Shown here: piece by piece, positions 8,620 through 17,777 of the stretch
Layout: every line of letters begins with the position of its first letter
Numbering within the stretch: the stretch's first letter is position 1
Assembly (NCBI GenBank): GCA_902569285.1
Contig: CACFTS010000001.1
Span: 57,705 to 121,704 of the forward strand
DNA from: an uncultured Pelagibacteraceae bacterium
GTDB taxonomy: Bacteria > Pseudomonadota > Alphaproteobacteria > Pelagibacterales > Pelagibacteraceae
DNA length: 64,000 bases
Direction of reading: 5' to 3'
Notes under the pieces: generated by a model
Told to the model about the DNA's origin: nothing
Database searches by the model: none
Seen by the model: only the letters and a program-made list of their open reading frames with translations
Translations under genes and position numbers: made by a program

Positions 8620-9210
8620 ATGATTAAAAAAATATTTTTTCAGTCAATATTTTTTAATTTCTTTTTTGTAAAAGAAGTTTTTACAGCTGAAAGTGGTGGT
8701 ATGCCTCAATTAAATCCTGAGTTTTGGATTTCACAAATATTCTGGCTTACACTGACTTTTGGTATTTTGTATATAGTTTTATCAAAACTAATACTACCAA
8801 AAATAAGTGCAAATTTAGAATTACGAAAATCTCAAATACAAGAAAATATTGAGGCGGCAGAAAAACAAAGAAAAAATAGTGAGTCTAAACTTAAAGAATA
8901 TGATGATATTATTTTTAAAAGTAAATTAGAGGCAAAAAATATTTTTAAAGATGCAAGAGAAAAAGTACTTAAAAATATTAACTCTAAAAGAGAAACTTTA
9001 GAAAAACAAATCGATGAAGAAATAAAAAAAGCAGAACATGAAATCAATGTGCTTAAAAAAAGTGCTCCTGAAAAAATCAATAAAATTGCAATTGAAACAT
9101 CCTCAGAGCTAGTAAAAAAATTAATTGGGGCTGAAGTAAATAATAGCAGTATTTCAGCTATTGTTAATGATTTAACAAAAAGGAATAGAAATAAATATTA
9201 TGGCAATTGA
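8620..9210 (+). CDS. atpG: ATP synthase F0 subunit b'
   Basis: A peripheral-stalk subunit. It starts with a hydrophobic stretch that may be a signal-like or extra membrane segment, then a second membrane anchor (FWISQIFWLTLTFGILYIVL), then a long charged coiled coil to the end. LPKISANLELRKSQI just after the anchor is typical of b' proteins. It precedes subunit b, the normal alphaproteobacterial order c-b'-b, and overlaps it by 11 bases. The gene symbol follows alphaproteobacterial usage for b'. Confidence 0.88.
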   Translation: MIKKIFFQSIFFNFFFVKEVFTAESGGMPQLNPEFWISQIFWLTLTFGILYIVLSKLILPKISANLELRKSQIQENIEAAEKQRKNSESKLKEYDDIIFKSKLEAKNIFKDAREKVLKNINSKRETLEKQIDEEIKKAEHEINVLKKSAPEKINKIAIETSSELVKKLIGAEVNNSSISAIVNDLTKRNRNKYYGN

Positions 9211-9697
9211 TGCAACATTCTGGGTAGCAGTCTCTTTTATTATATTTTTTGGTGGGCTAATATATTTAAAGATTCCTCAAAAAGTTAATGATATCCTTAA
9301 TAAATTAATTTCAGATATCAAAAATGAAATAGACGAAAGTGAAAAACTAAGAACTGAAGCTAAAGCATTATTAGATAATGCTCAAAATAAATTAGATACT
9401 GCTCAATCAGTAAATAATGAAATACTAGAACAGGCTAAAAAAGATAGTGACAAACTTGTAATCGAGCTTAATGATAAATTTCATAAATCATCTGAAATAA
9501 AAAAAAATCTAACTGAGAATAAAATAAGTCAAATGAAAGAGGCAGCAATAAAAGAAATTAAAGATACTTCAATTAAAATTGCTGTAGATTCTGTAAAAAA
9601 AATTATTACTACATCTGTTGATAAATCTAAACTTGATACGCTGTTTAAAAAAAATTTAGATGAAACTAAAGAAGAGTTAAAAAAAATTAATTCATAA
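9200..9697 (+). CDS. atpF: ATP synthase F0 subunit b
   Basis: The second peripheral-stalk subunit: 165 residues, one N-terminal membrane helix (FWVAVSFIIFFGGLIYL), then a helical charged stalk. It begins with MAIDATFWVAVSF, close to alphaproteobacterial b subunits. This is the last F0 gene; the F1 genes (delta-alpha-gamma-beta-epsilon) are not in the window, which matches the split operons of Alphaproteobacteria. Confidence 0.92.
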   Translation: MAIDATFWVAVSFIIFFGGLIYLKIPQKVNDILNKLISDIKNEIDESEKLRTEAKALLDNAQNKLDTAQSVNNEILEQAKKDSDKLVIELNDKFHKSSEIKKNLTENKISQMKEAAIKEIKDTSIKIAVDSVKKIITTSVDKSKLDTLFKKNLDETKEELKKINS

Positions 9698-9702
9698 TAC
9701 TC

Positions 9703-9729
9703 TTACAATTTTTTCTAAAAAACTATAAA
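9703..9729 (+). promoter_or_regulatory. Possible promoter of the crt operon
   Basis: In the 40 bases between atpF and crtI, TTACAA (9703-9708) and TATAAA (9724-9729) lie 15 bases apart, slightly short of the ideal 17. Transcription would begin about two bases before the crtI ATG. Such AT-rich sequence gives chance matches easily, so this is weak. Confidence 0.3.
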
Positions 9730-9737
9730 TTATCTAA

Positions 9738-11198
9738 ATGAATTCAATAGTTATAGGTTCTGGTTTTGGCGGAATCGCTGCTGCACTTCGTCTTAAAGCT
9801 AAAGGTCATAAAGTTACTCTAATTGAAAAACATCCTGATCTTGGTGGTAGAGCAAGAGTATTTAGGAAAAATGGTTTTACTTATGATGGCGGTCCAACAG
9901 TAATTACTGCACCCTATTTGATTAATGAGTTATTTGAATTATTCAAAAAAGATCCAAAAGATTATATTGAACTATCTCCACTTAAAATTTGGTATCAATT
10001 TATTTTTGAAGACAAATCTAGATTCAATTACTCAGGCAATGAAATTGAGATGAGAAAACAAATAGAGGATATAAGTAAAGAAGATGTCAAAGGTTATGAA
10101 AAATTAGTAAACTTTACAAAAAAAATTTTTGACAAAGGTTTTACAGAACTTGCGGATGTTCCATTTGATAAACCTTTCGTGATGATTCGGCAATTACCAG
10201 CTCTATTAAAACTTAAAAGTTACAAATCAGTTTATTCTTTAGTTTCATCTTATATAAAAAATGAAAAATTAAGAAAAATGTTGAGCATGCATCCTCTTTT
10301 AGTTGGAGGAAATCCTTTTACGACAACTTCTATTTATGGATTAATTTTATATTTAGAAAAAAAATGGGGAATTCATTACTCAATGGGTGGAACAGGAAAT
10401 ATTATAAAAGGCTTTGAAAAATTAATGAATGAAGTGGGTATAGAAATAATTAAGGGCCATGAGGTAACCAAGATTATTTCTAAAGAAAATAAAATAACTG
10501 GTATCCAATTAGATAATCAAACTAACATTGAAACACACAATGTTATTTGTAATGCAGATCCACCTGCCGTTTATGAAAAAATGTTAAATGGAAATATAAA
10601 TAAATCATTATTGTTTAAATGGAAAAAAAATAGAATGGAATATTCAATGGGACTATTTGTTTATTATTTTGGAACCAAAAAAACTTATGATGAAGTGGAA
10701 CATCATACAATAAAATTTGGTAATAAATATAAAGAACATCTTGATGATATATTTGATAATAAAAAATTAAATAATGACATTAGCTATTATCTTCATAGAC
10801 CCTCTGCTACAGACAAATCTATGGCTCCAGAAGGAAAAGATTGTTTTTATGTTTTAGTACCAGTGCCTAATAACCAATCAAAAATTGATTGGTCTATCGA
10901 GGGAGAGAAAATGAAGAATTTGGTAATTAATAAAATGGAGAAAGATTTAATGTCAAATCTTCGAGAAAACATCATTGAAGATTTTTATTTAACGCCAGAT
11001 TACTTTGAAAAAGATCTCAATACTAAATATGGTTCTGGCTTTTCAATCCAACCAAAATTTTCACAATCTGCTTATTTTAGATTCCATAACAAATCTGAGA
11101 TATATGATAATCTTTATTTTGTAGGTGCTGGTACCCATCCGGGAGCTGGTGTTCCTGGCGTATTATCTTCAGCTAAAGTATTAGATAAAATATTATGA
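9738..11198 (+). CDS. crtI: Phytoene desaturase
   Basis: Introduces double bonds into phytoene to give lycopene. The N-terminal FAD-binding loop is VIGSGFGGIAAALRL, followed by HPDLGGRARVFRKNGFTYDGGP, typical of CrtI. The C-terminal GAGTHPGAGVPGVLSSAK is the family's closing signature. Length 486 is normal. It is the first gene of an unbroken + strand operon, and its TGA overlaps the crtB ATG by four bases. Confidence 0.97.
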   Translation: MNSIVIGSGFGGIAAALRLKAKGHKVTLIEKHPDLGGRARVFRKNGFTYDGGPTVITAPYLINELFELFKKDPKDYIELSPLKIWYQFIFEDKSRFNYSGNEIEMRKQIEDISKEDVKGYEKLVNFTKKIFDKGFTELADVPFDKPFVMIRQLPALLKLKSYKSVYSLVSSYIKNEKLRKMLSMHPLLVGGNPFTTTSIYGLILYLEKKWGIHYSMGGTGNIIKGFEKLMNEVGIEIIKGHEVTKIISKENKITGIQLDNQTNIETHNVICNADPPAVYEKMLNGNINKSLLFKWKKNRMEYSMGLFVYYFGTKKTYDEVEHHTIKFGNKYKEHLDDIFDNKKLNNDISYYLHRPSATDKSMAPEGKDCFYVLVPVPNNQSKIDWSIEGEKMKNLVINKMEKDLMSNLRENIIEDFYLTPDYFEKDLNTKYGSGFSIQPKFSQSAYFRFHNKSEIYDNLYFVGAGTHPGAGVPGVLSSAKVLDKIL

Positions 11199-12046
11199 TG
11201 TCAAAAAATTACTTATCTATTTATGCAAAATCATTTAATTGGGCGGGTTTTTTTTTACCAAAAGAAGTTTATGAAAAATGTTCAACACTTTATGATTTTT
11301 GTAGAACTTTAGATAATATTGCTGACGAAGACTTTGATTTAGAAATAAAAAAAGAAAAATTTAAAAAATTTAAAGATGATTTTAAAAGTAAAAATTTTGA
11401 TAATAAAATAATTAGAAATATCTACTTGTTAATTGAAGAAAAAAATATTTCAATAAATATAATTTATGATTTATTTGATGGAATAGAATCTGATTTAAGA
11501 TATGAATTAAAAATAAATTCTTTTCAAGAGTTACTTGTTTATTCATATAGAGTAGCGGGAAGCGTCGGTTTAATGATGGCTAAAATATTAAATGTTAAAA
11601 CATATAATTCTCTTAAAGGAGCAATAGATTTGGGTATTGCTATGCAACTAACTAACATTGCAAGAGATGTAATTGAAGATAGTAAAAAAAATAGGCAATA
11701 CATTGGTTCAGATTTTAATACTATAAAAAATACAATTAAAATAGCCGATCTATTTTATGATAGTTCATTTAAATCTATTAAAGAAATTCCATTAAGTTGT
11801 AGACTATCAATATTAGTTGCTAGAAGGGTATATCGAGAAATTGGTAATAAAATTTTAAAAAAAAAGAATATTAAAAACTACAAAGATTCAGGAAAAATTT
11901 ATGTTTCAAATATAGAAAAAATATCTCAAACAATTTTAGCTTCTTTTGATTTAGTAACTCTTATATTTGTTAGATCTAACAAACACATGAGAAAAAATGA
12001 ACATGATATAATAAGTCAAGAAATAAACCTTAATGAAAGAATTTGA
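11195..12046 (+). CDS. crtB: Phytoene synthase
   Basis: Condenses two geranylgeranyl diphosphates to phytoene. The first Asp-rich motif is DFCRTLDNIADED (about residues 30-42) and the second is NIARDVIEDSKKNRQYI (about 150-167), both needed to bind diphosphate through magnesium. There are two in-frame ATGs at 11195 and 11198, both overlapping the crtI stop. It overlaps crtY by 14 bases. No geranylgeranyl diphosphate synthase (crtE) is in the window, so its substrate is made by a gene elsewhere. Confidence 0.95.
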   Translation: MMSKNYLSIYAKSFNWAGFFLPKEVYEKCSTLYDFCRTLDNIADEDFDLEIKKEKFKKFKDDFKSKNFDNKIIRNIYLLIEEKNISINIIYDLFDGIESDLRYELKINSFQELLVYSYRVAGSVGLMMAKILNVKTYNSLKGAIDLGIAMQLTNIARDVIEDSKKNRQYIGSDFNTIKNTIKIADLFYDSSFKSIKEIPLSCRLSILVARRVYREIGNKILKKKNIKNYKDSGKIYVSNIEKISQTILASFDLVTLIFVRSNKHMRKNEHDIISQEINLNERI

Positions 12047-13100
12047 TTATATAATTATTGGAGGTGGTTGTGCAGGTTTATCTCTTGCCTATGAATTAGA
12101 AACTCATAAAAAATTAAAAGATAAGACTTTAGCAATTATTGAGCCCAGACAAGAATATAAAAAAGATAAAACTTGGTCTTTTTGGAAAATGGAACCCCAC
12201 AATTTTGACGATTGTGTTAAAAAGAGTTGGGAAAACTTTTCGATTAATATTCCAGGGAATACTAATCATTTAGAATGTAAAAATTATCCTTACCAAAGTA
12301 TTGATAGCGGTTTATTTTATGAAAAAATAAATAATGTATTAAAAGAAAATAAAAATATTTCTTTTTTAAAAGACTTAAAGGAAATTAATTCGAAAAATTC
12401 ATTTATTTTTAATAGTGTTCCTACCATCAAAAAAAATCATCTTAATCTTTGGCAACATTTTTGTGGAGTGGAAATTGAAACTAAAAGCGATTTCTTCGAT
12501 GAAGGTATTTTTAATCTTATGGACTTTGACTGTGAACAAAGAGAAAGTGTTCATTTCTTTTACACACTTCCTTACTCAAAAAATAAAGCTTTAGTGGAAA
12601 CTACCTGGTTATCTAAAATGAATGATAATTCTCAAAAAGATTACGATAAACAAATTAAAGATTATATTGAAAAACATTTAAATTTAAAAAATTACAAAAT
12701 TACTTACAAAGAAGAAGGTGCAATCCCTCTATTCTATCCATTATACGAAAAGGAAGGAAATAAAATAAATATTGGAACTGCTGGGGGAATGACAAGATTG
12801 AGTACTGGCTATACCTTTTTAAATATTCAAGAACACAGCAGATATATAAGAGAAAATATTGAAAATATTTATAATACAAAAAAATATGAAATAAGTAAAA
12901 AATATCAATTCTTAGATGAGATATTTCTGCGAGTTCTAAATAAGCATCCTGAAAAAATGTCTAATATATTCTTTAAAATGTTTAAGGCACCCCCAAAGAC
13001 TGTTATAAAATTTTTATCTAACAAAAGTAATTTTTTTGAAGATTTAACTATAATTTTCAAAATGCCAAAATGGACTTTTATTAGAGCTTTATTTTACTAG
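12033..13100 (+). CDS. crtY: Lycopene beta-cyclase
   Basis: Cyclises both ends of lycopene to make beta-carotene. The dinucleotide-binding N-terminus is YIIIGGGCAGLSLAYEL, followed by the family motif KDKTWSFW near residue 45. Later NIGTAGGMTRLSTGYTF corresponds to the conserved cyclase block. Length 355 is slightly below the usual 380-390. It starts inside crtB and is 11 bases from blh. Confidence 0.94.
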   Translation: MKEFDYIIIGGGCAGLSLAYELETHKKLKDKTLAIIEPRQEYKKDKTWSFWKMEPHNFDDCVKKSWENFSINIPGNTNHLECKNYPYQSIDSGLFYEKINNVLKENKNISFLKDLKEINSKNSFIFNSVPTIKKNHLNLWQHFCGVEIETKSDFFDEGIFNLMDFDCEQRESVHFFYTLPYSKNKALVETTWLSKMNDNSQKDYDKQIKDYIEKHLNLKNYKITYKEEGAIPLFYPLYEKEGNKINIGTAGGMTRLSTGYTFLNIQEHSRYIRENIENIYNTKKYEISKKYQFLDEIFLRVLNKHPEKMSNIFFKMFKAPPKTVIKFLSNKSNFFEDLTIIFKMPKWTFIRALFY

Positions 13101-13111
13101 ATTAATTAAAA

Positions 13112-14047
13112 ATGAATAATCAAATAAAAAAAATAAATTTTAATCATTCTTTTATTTTTTTTTTATTTTGCAACATTTTTTCTTTAATAATTTTTAAAAT
13201 AAATAATTTTACAATTTCTCCATTAGTTTGTTTATTTTTAATTTTAAGTATCGGTATTTCTCATGGTTCATTAGACCATTTAAAAGGGAGGAGACTTCTT
13301 AAAATTCTTGAGATAAATAATATTTTTATTTTTTATTTAGCATATATCTTAATAGCAATAGCAATCATAATTCTATGGATAATTATACCTTTAATTTCTT
13401 TAATAGTTTTTTTATTAGTAGCTTCATTTCATTTTGGTAAAGAGGATACTCAATTTTTAATAGTTAAAAATTCATATTTTAATCAATTATTATTTTTCTT
13501 TAAAGGAACCTTGATAATTTTAGCACCTATGTATTTTCATTTTGATGAAACAGTATCTATATTTAAATTATTATTTATTGAGAATGAATCTTTTTATACA
13601 GGTTTAAACTTTATTGAAACTAATAAACTTTTATATATTGGTATAATTTTAAGCACTTTATCTAGTATTTTTTTATTTATTAAAAATTTTGAAATAAAAA
13701 AATTTATTATTTTTTTAGATTATTTTTCAATTTTAATTTTAAACTATTATTTTTCTCCTTTAGTATCATTTACAATTTATTTTTGCTTTTTGCACTCAAT
13801 AAGACACAGTATTACATTATCTTTCGAACTAGATGAAAATGACATTTATAATGGATTTAAAATTTTTATAAAAAAAGCATTACCTTTGACAATCCTAACT
13901 GCTACTTTTTGTTTGATGGGTCTTTATTTTTTAAATAATAATTATGATTTTAACAATTCAATTTTAAAAATAATATTTATAGGTTTGGCGTCTTTAACTT
14001 TTCCTCATATATTGCTCGAATATTTAATTGAAAAAAATGAAAAATAA
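13112..14047 (+). CDS. blh: Beta-carotene 15,15'-dioxygenase (Brp/Blh family)
   Basis: Cleaves beta-carotene into two retinals in the membrane, providing the chromophore for proteorhodopsin. It has 311 residues with many hydrophobic helices. Family histidines appear in ISHGSLDHLKG (about 50-60), ASFHFGKEDTQ (about 107-117), FLHSIRHSI (about 228-236) and FPHILLEYL near the C-terminus. The position right after crtY is the usual retinal cassette. The rhodopsin gene itself is not in the window. Confidence 0.94.
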   Translation: MNNQIKKINFNHSFIFFLFCNIFSLIIFKINNFTISPLVCLFLILSIGISHGSLDHLKGRRLLKILEINNIFIFYLAYILIAIAIIILWIIIPLISLIVFLLVASFHFGKEDTQFLIVKNSYFNQLLFFFKGTLIILAPMYFHFDETVSIFKLLFIENESFYTGLNFIETNKLLYIGIILSTLSSIFLFIKNFEIKKFIIFLDYFSILILNYYFSPLVSFTIYFCFLHSIRHSITLSFELDENDIYNGFKIFIKKALPLTILTATFCLMGLYFLNNNYDFNNSILKIIFIGLASLTFPHILLEYLIEKNEK

Positions 14048-14981
14048 AGAATTAAAAATATTATTGTCTTCTCCTCGAGGCTTTTGTGCCGGTGTTGAAA
14101 GAGCTATCGAAATTGTTGAAAAATCCATTAAAAAATATGGTGTACCAGTCTATGTTCGACACGAAATAGTTCACAATAAATTCGTAGTTGATGATTTAAA
14201 AAATAAAGGAGCTATATTTGTTGAAGAACTCGAGGAAATAAAAGATAAATCTAGACCAGTAATTTTTTCTGCTCACGGTGTTCCTAAAAAAATACCCGAG
14301 GATGCAAAAAAATATAATATGACTTATGTTGATGCCACATGCCCACTGGTCTCAAAAGTACATCGTGAATCTGAAAATCTTTATAAAGCTGGTTACCATT
14401 TAATATTAATTGGTCATAAAAATCATCCAGAAGTTATAGGTACAATGGGTCAATTACCTAATGGATCTATTGACTTAATTCAAAATGAGCATGAGGCAAA
14501 AAAATATGATCTAAAAAATGATAAGAAGATTGCTTTTGTTACACAGACAACTTTATCAATAGATGATACCAAAGACATAATTAAAATTTTAAAAAATAGA
14601 TTTCCAAATATTAGAGAACCACTTAAAGAGGACATTTGTTATGCAACGACAAATAGACAAATGACTGTTAAAAATATTGCAAAGAAATGTGATGTATTTT
14701 TTGTAATTGGTAGTAGAAATTCATCAAATTCAATGAGGCTTGTTGAGGTAGCTAAAAAATCTGGATGTCCTAGTGCTCATCTAATCCATTCTCAAAGTGA
14801 AATACCATATGACTTAATTGAAAATTCAAATACAATTGGTATTTCTTCTGGAGCATCAGCGCCTGAAATACTAGTTAAGAATTTTATAAATAATTTGAAA
14901 AATAGATTTACAGTTATTATAGATGAAATAGAAATAATTAAAGAAGATGTTGTTTTTAAAATCCCAAAAAAATTAAATTAA
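14028..14981 (+). CDS. ispH: 4-hydroxy-3-methylbut-2-enyl diphosphate reductase
   Basis: The last step of the MEP isoprenoid pathway, giving IPP and DMAPP. The three cysteines that hold the iron-sulfur cluster are in RGFCAGVERA (Cys20), DATCPLVSKVH and EDICYATTNRQ. Other family motifs are HEIVHN, SAHGVP and GHKNHPEV. Length 317 is normal. Two nearby ATGs (14028 and 14037) both overlap the end of blh, and the downstream one is equally possible. Placement inside the carotenoid operon would couple precursor supply to retinal synthesis. Confidence 0.96.
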   Translation: MKKMKNKELKILLSSPRGFCAGVERAIEIVEKSIKKYGVPVYVRHEIVHNKFVVDDLKNKGAIFVEELEEIKDKSRPVIFSAHGVPKKIPEDAKKYNMTYVDATCPLVSKVHRESENLYKAGYHLILIGHKNHPEVIGTMGQLPNGSIDLIQNEHEAKKYDLKNDKKIAFVTQTTLSIDDTKDIIKILKNRFPNIREPLKEDICYATTNRQMTVKNIAKKCDVFFVIGSRNSSNSMRLVEVAKKSGCPSAHLIHSQSEIPYDLIENSNTIGISSGASAPEILVKNFINNLKNRFTVIIDEIEIIKEDVVFKIPKKLN

Positions 14982-15947
14982 ATGGCCGTTTATACAAAAA
15001 TAAATAAAAAAGATATTTCTTATATTAATAGAAAATTTGAAATTGAAAAATTTATCAATTTTAAAGGTATTAAACAGGGAATTGAAAATACCAATTATTT
15101 ATTAAGATCAAAAAATAAAAAATTTATATTAACAATTTTTGAAAAAAGAGTTTTTAAAAAAGAAATTCCTTTTTTTATGAAATTAATGGATAAATTAAAC
15201 CAATCAAAAATTAATTGTCCAAAGCCCCTAAAAACTTACAATGGAAATTATCTTATAGGGTTAAGAAATAAAATGGCATGTGTTGTTTCCTTTATGGAAG
15301 GAAAAGATAAAAAAAAACTAAGTTTAAAAAATTGTTATGATGTTGGAAGAATTGTTGGAGAAATGCATTTAACTACAAAAAATATAAATCTTTTTAGAAA
15401 AAATTCTATGAACATTAAAAATTTAAATCCATTATTAAAAAGCATAAAATTTAAATCAAAAAAATTTAATAATTTAGATAAATTTTTAAAAAATAATTTT
15501 AAAGACATAAAAAAAAATTGGCCAAAAAAATTACCTAATGGAATAATCCATGGAGATTTATTTATTGATAATATTTTTTTCAAAAAAAATAAATTATCTG
15601 GAATTATTGATTTTTACTTTGCTGCGAACGATTTTTTTATGTACGAAATAGCTATTTGCATCAATGCTTTATGCTTTGATAAAAAAAATTCAAAATTTAA
15701 GATTAATAAACAAAAAATAAAAAATTTAATCAGAGGATATGAAAAAGTTAAAAAAATCTCACTTAAAGAAAAAAGATCTTTGAATATTTTATGTCGAGGT
15801 GCTGCGATGAGATATTTTCTTACTAGACTTTATGATTATTCAAATACTCCTAAAACAGCTTTAATAAAGATTAAAGATCCAGGAGAATATTATCAAAAAC
15901 TTATAATACACAATAATTTAAGCACATATAAAGATTATTTAATTTAA
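14982..15947 (+). CDS. thrB: Homoserine kinase, aminoglycoside-phosphotransferase type
   Basis: Phosphorylates homoserine in threonine synthesis. This is the ThrB form with a choline/aminoglycoside kinase fold, not the GHMP form. Evidence is KGIKQGIENTNYLLRS near residue 28, the catalytic loop IHGDLFIDNIFF near 188, and the metal-binding GIIDFYFA just after. Length 321 is typical. It starts on the base after the ispH stop and overlaps rnhA by one base. The thrC gene converges from the other strand just beyond rnhA. Confidence 0.93.
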   Translation: MAVYTKINKKDISYINRKFEIEKFINFKGIKQGIENTNYLLRSKNKKFILTIFEKRVFKKEIPFFMKLMDKLNQSKINCPKPLKTYNGNYLIGLRNKMACVVSFMEGKDKKKLSLKNCYDVGRIVGEMHLTTKNINLFRKNSMNIKNLNPLLKSIKFKSKKFNNLDKFLKNNFKDIKKNWPKKLPNGIIHGDLFIDNIFFKKNKLSGIIDFYFAANDFFMYEIAICINALCFDKKNSKFKINKQKIKNLIRGYEKVKKISLKEKRSLNILCRGAAMRYFLTRLYDYSNTPKTALIKIKDPGEYYQKLIIHNNLSTYKDYLI

Positions 15948-16366
15948 TGATTAAAATTTATACTGATGGATCATGCATAGGAAATCCAGGTAATGGTGGA
16001 TGGGCTGCAATAATTATTAAAGATGGAAAAAAAACTCAGATAAAAGGAAATAAAAAAAATGCTACCAACAATCAGATGGAATTACTTGCTCCAATAAAAG
16101 CATTAAAAAAAATCCCTAAAGGTAGCAAAATACAAATTTTTACAGACTCTAAATATGTAAAGTCAGGAATAACAGAATGGATCCATAATTGGAAAAAAAA
16201 TGGATGGAAAACTGCAAACAAACAACCAGTTAAAAATAAAGAACTTTGGACAGAGTTAGATCTTTTAACCAATGAATTTGAAATAAGCTGGAATTGGGTA
16301 AAAGCACACTCTACAGATAAATTAAATAACGAAGTAGATTTAATCGCTAGAGAAGCTGCTAATTAA
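15947..16366 (+). CDS. rnhA: Ribonuclease HI
   Basis: Degrades RNA in RNA-DNA hybrids. The four catalytic acids are in IYTDGSCIGNPG (Asp), NNQMELLAPIKAL (Glu), IFTDSKYV (Asp) and NEVDLIARE (Asp). Length 139 is slightly compact. thrB-rnhA adjacency is common in Alphaproteobacteria. Its stop overlaps the thrC stop on the other strand by about four bases. The window thus carries both RNase H types. Confidence 0.96.
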   Translation: MIKIYTDGSCIGNPGNGGWAAIIIKDGKKTQIKGNKKNATNNQMELLAPIKALKKIPKGSKIQIFTDSKYVKSGITEWIHNWKKNGWKTANKQPVKNKELWTELDLLTNEFEISWNWVKAHSTDKLNNEVDLIAREAAN

Positions 16367-17730
16367 ACTTTGCTTTTAACAAAGTTTTTTACCTCTTCGG
16401 TGTTGTTATTTAAAACTTTAAAATTCTCATCTTTATTAAGCACATACTGAAGTTCTTCAGGTAATTTTTCATGTTTATTTATTGAATTATTTATAGCGTC
16501 TGGAAATTTACATGGATGGGCAGTTGATAAAACTATACAATCATTAAAAGATAATTTATTTGCAGCCCCTACTCCAACTGCAGTATGTGGATCTAATATA
16601 ATATCATTTTCTTCATAATTTTTTTTAATAATATCTAAAGTTTCTTTTTCATTGCAACTTTCAGATAAAAAATCTTTTTGAATAATTTCTAAACTTGGTT
16701 TATCAATTTTATAAGAATTTTGCTTAACTTTTTTCATAATTTCTGCAGTTATTTTAGAGTCAGAATTATTTACATAGTAAATTAATCTTTCAAAGTTGCT
16801 TGCTAATTGAATATCCATGCTAGGTGACAATGTTTCTTTAACTTCTTTTGAAACGTAATCTCCTTTTGAGATAGCTCTATGTAAAATATCATTTTCATTT
16901 GTTGCAACAATTAATTTGTCTATTGGTAATCCCATTTTCTTAGCAAGATAACCTGCGAAGACATCACCAAAGTTACCTGTTGGGACTGAAAATGAAATTG
17001 TTTCTTTGCCTAATTTAAAATATGAGTAAAAATAATATACTGTTTGAGCAATAATTCTTGCCCAATTTATTGAGTTCACACCTGACATATTTATAGATTT
17101 AGAAAACTCCAAATCAGAAAACATTTGTTTTACAATATTTTGGCAATCATCAAAATTTCCATCTATTGCTATATTGAAAACATTCTTCTCTTCAACTGTA
17201 GTCATTAATTTTCTTTGAACAGAAGAAATTTTATTATTCGGATGTAAAACAAAAATATTTAAATTAGATTTTCCTTTAATAGCATCTATGGCTGCAGCAC
17301 CTGTGTCTCCGGATGTTGCTACAACTATGTTTATTTTTTTATCACTTTTGTTTAAATAATATTCATACAAATTACCAATGAATTGCATTGCAACATCTTT
17401 AAAAGCTAATGTGGGGCCATGAAATAATTCTAATAATTTTATCTCTCCAACACTTGAGATTTTAACAACCTCTTTTTCTCTAAATGTTGAGTACGATTTA
17501 TTAATTAAAGATGAAAGTTCTTCTTTTGAGATAAAATCTGCTGAAAATAAATTAATTATTTCAGTAGACAATTCATTATAATTTAAATTTTTAAGCTCTA
17601 ATAATTCATCTGTATTATATTTTTTTAATGATTTTGGTACATAAAGACCTCCATCATCAGCCAAACCTTTTATAAAAACTTGCTCAAAGTTGTACACTTT
17701 AGAGTTATCTCTTGTGCTTATATATTTCAT
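16363..17730 (-). CDS. thrC: Threonine synthase
   Basis: Converts O-phosphohomoserine to threonine with pyridoxal phosphate. The cofactor lysine is in GPTLAFKDVAMQF (about residue 112) and the phosphate-binding region is ATSGDTGAAAIDA. The N-terminus MKYISTRDNS and the VPTGNFGDVFAGYLAKKMGLP block are typical. Length 455 is normal. It is transcribed towards the crt-thrB-rnhA operon; its last codons contain the inverted repeat listed as that operon's terminator. Confidence 0.96.
   Translation of the reverse strand: MKYISTRDNSKVYNFEQVFIKGLADDGGLYVPKSLKKYNTDELLELKNLNYNELSTEIINLFSADFISKEELSSLINKSYSTFREKEVVKISSVGEIKLLELFHGPTLAFKDVAMQFIGNLYEYYLNKSDKKINIVVATSGDTGAAAIDAIKGKSNLNIFVLHPNNKISSVQRKLMTTVEEKNVFNIAIDGNFDDCQNIVKQMFSDLEFSKSINMSGVNSINWARIIAQTVYYFYSYFKLGKETISFSVPTGNFGDVFAGYLAKKMGLPIDKLIVATNENDILHRAISKGDYVSKEVKETLSPSMDIQLASNFERLIYYVNNSDSKITAEIMKKVKQNSYKIDKPSLEIIQKDFLSESCNEKETLDIIKKNYEENDIILDPHTAVGVGAANKLSFNDCIVLSTAHPCKFPDAINNSINKHEKLPEELQYVLNKDENFKVLNNNTEEVKNFVKSKV
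16365..16390 (+). terminator. Predicted terminator of the crt-ispH-thrB-rnhA operon, inside thrC
   Basis: AAACTTTG (16365-16372), a 7-base loop and CAAAGTTT (16380-16387) form a perfect 8-bp stem on the + strand, running into six T (16385-16390). It overlaps the rnhA stop and sits in the last codons of the oppositely oriented thrC. The stem has only two G-C pairs, so its strength is uncertain. Confidence 0.5.
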
Positions 17731-17777
17731 CTATGAATTTATATTTACTCTAATGTAATTTTTTTTAGTCGCAATAT

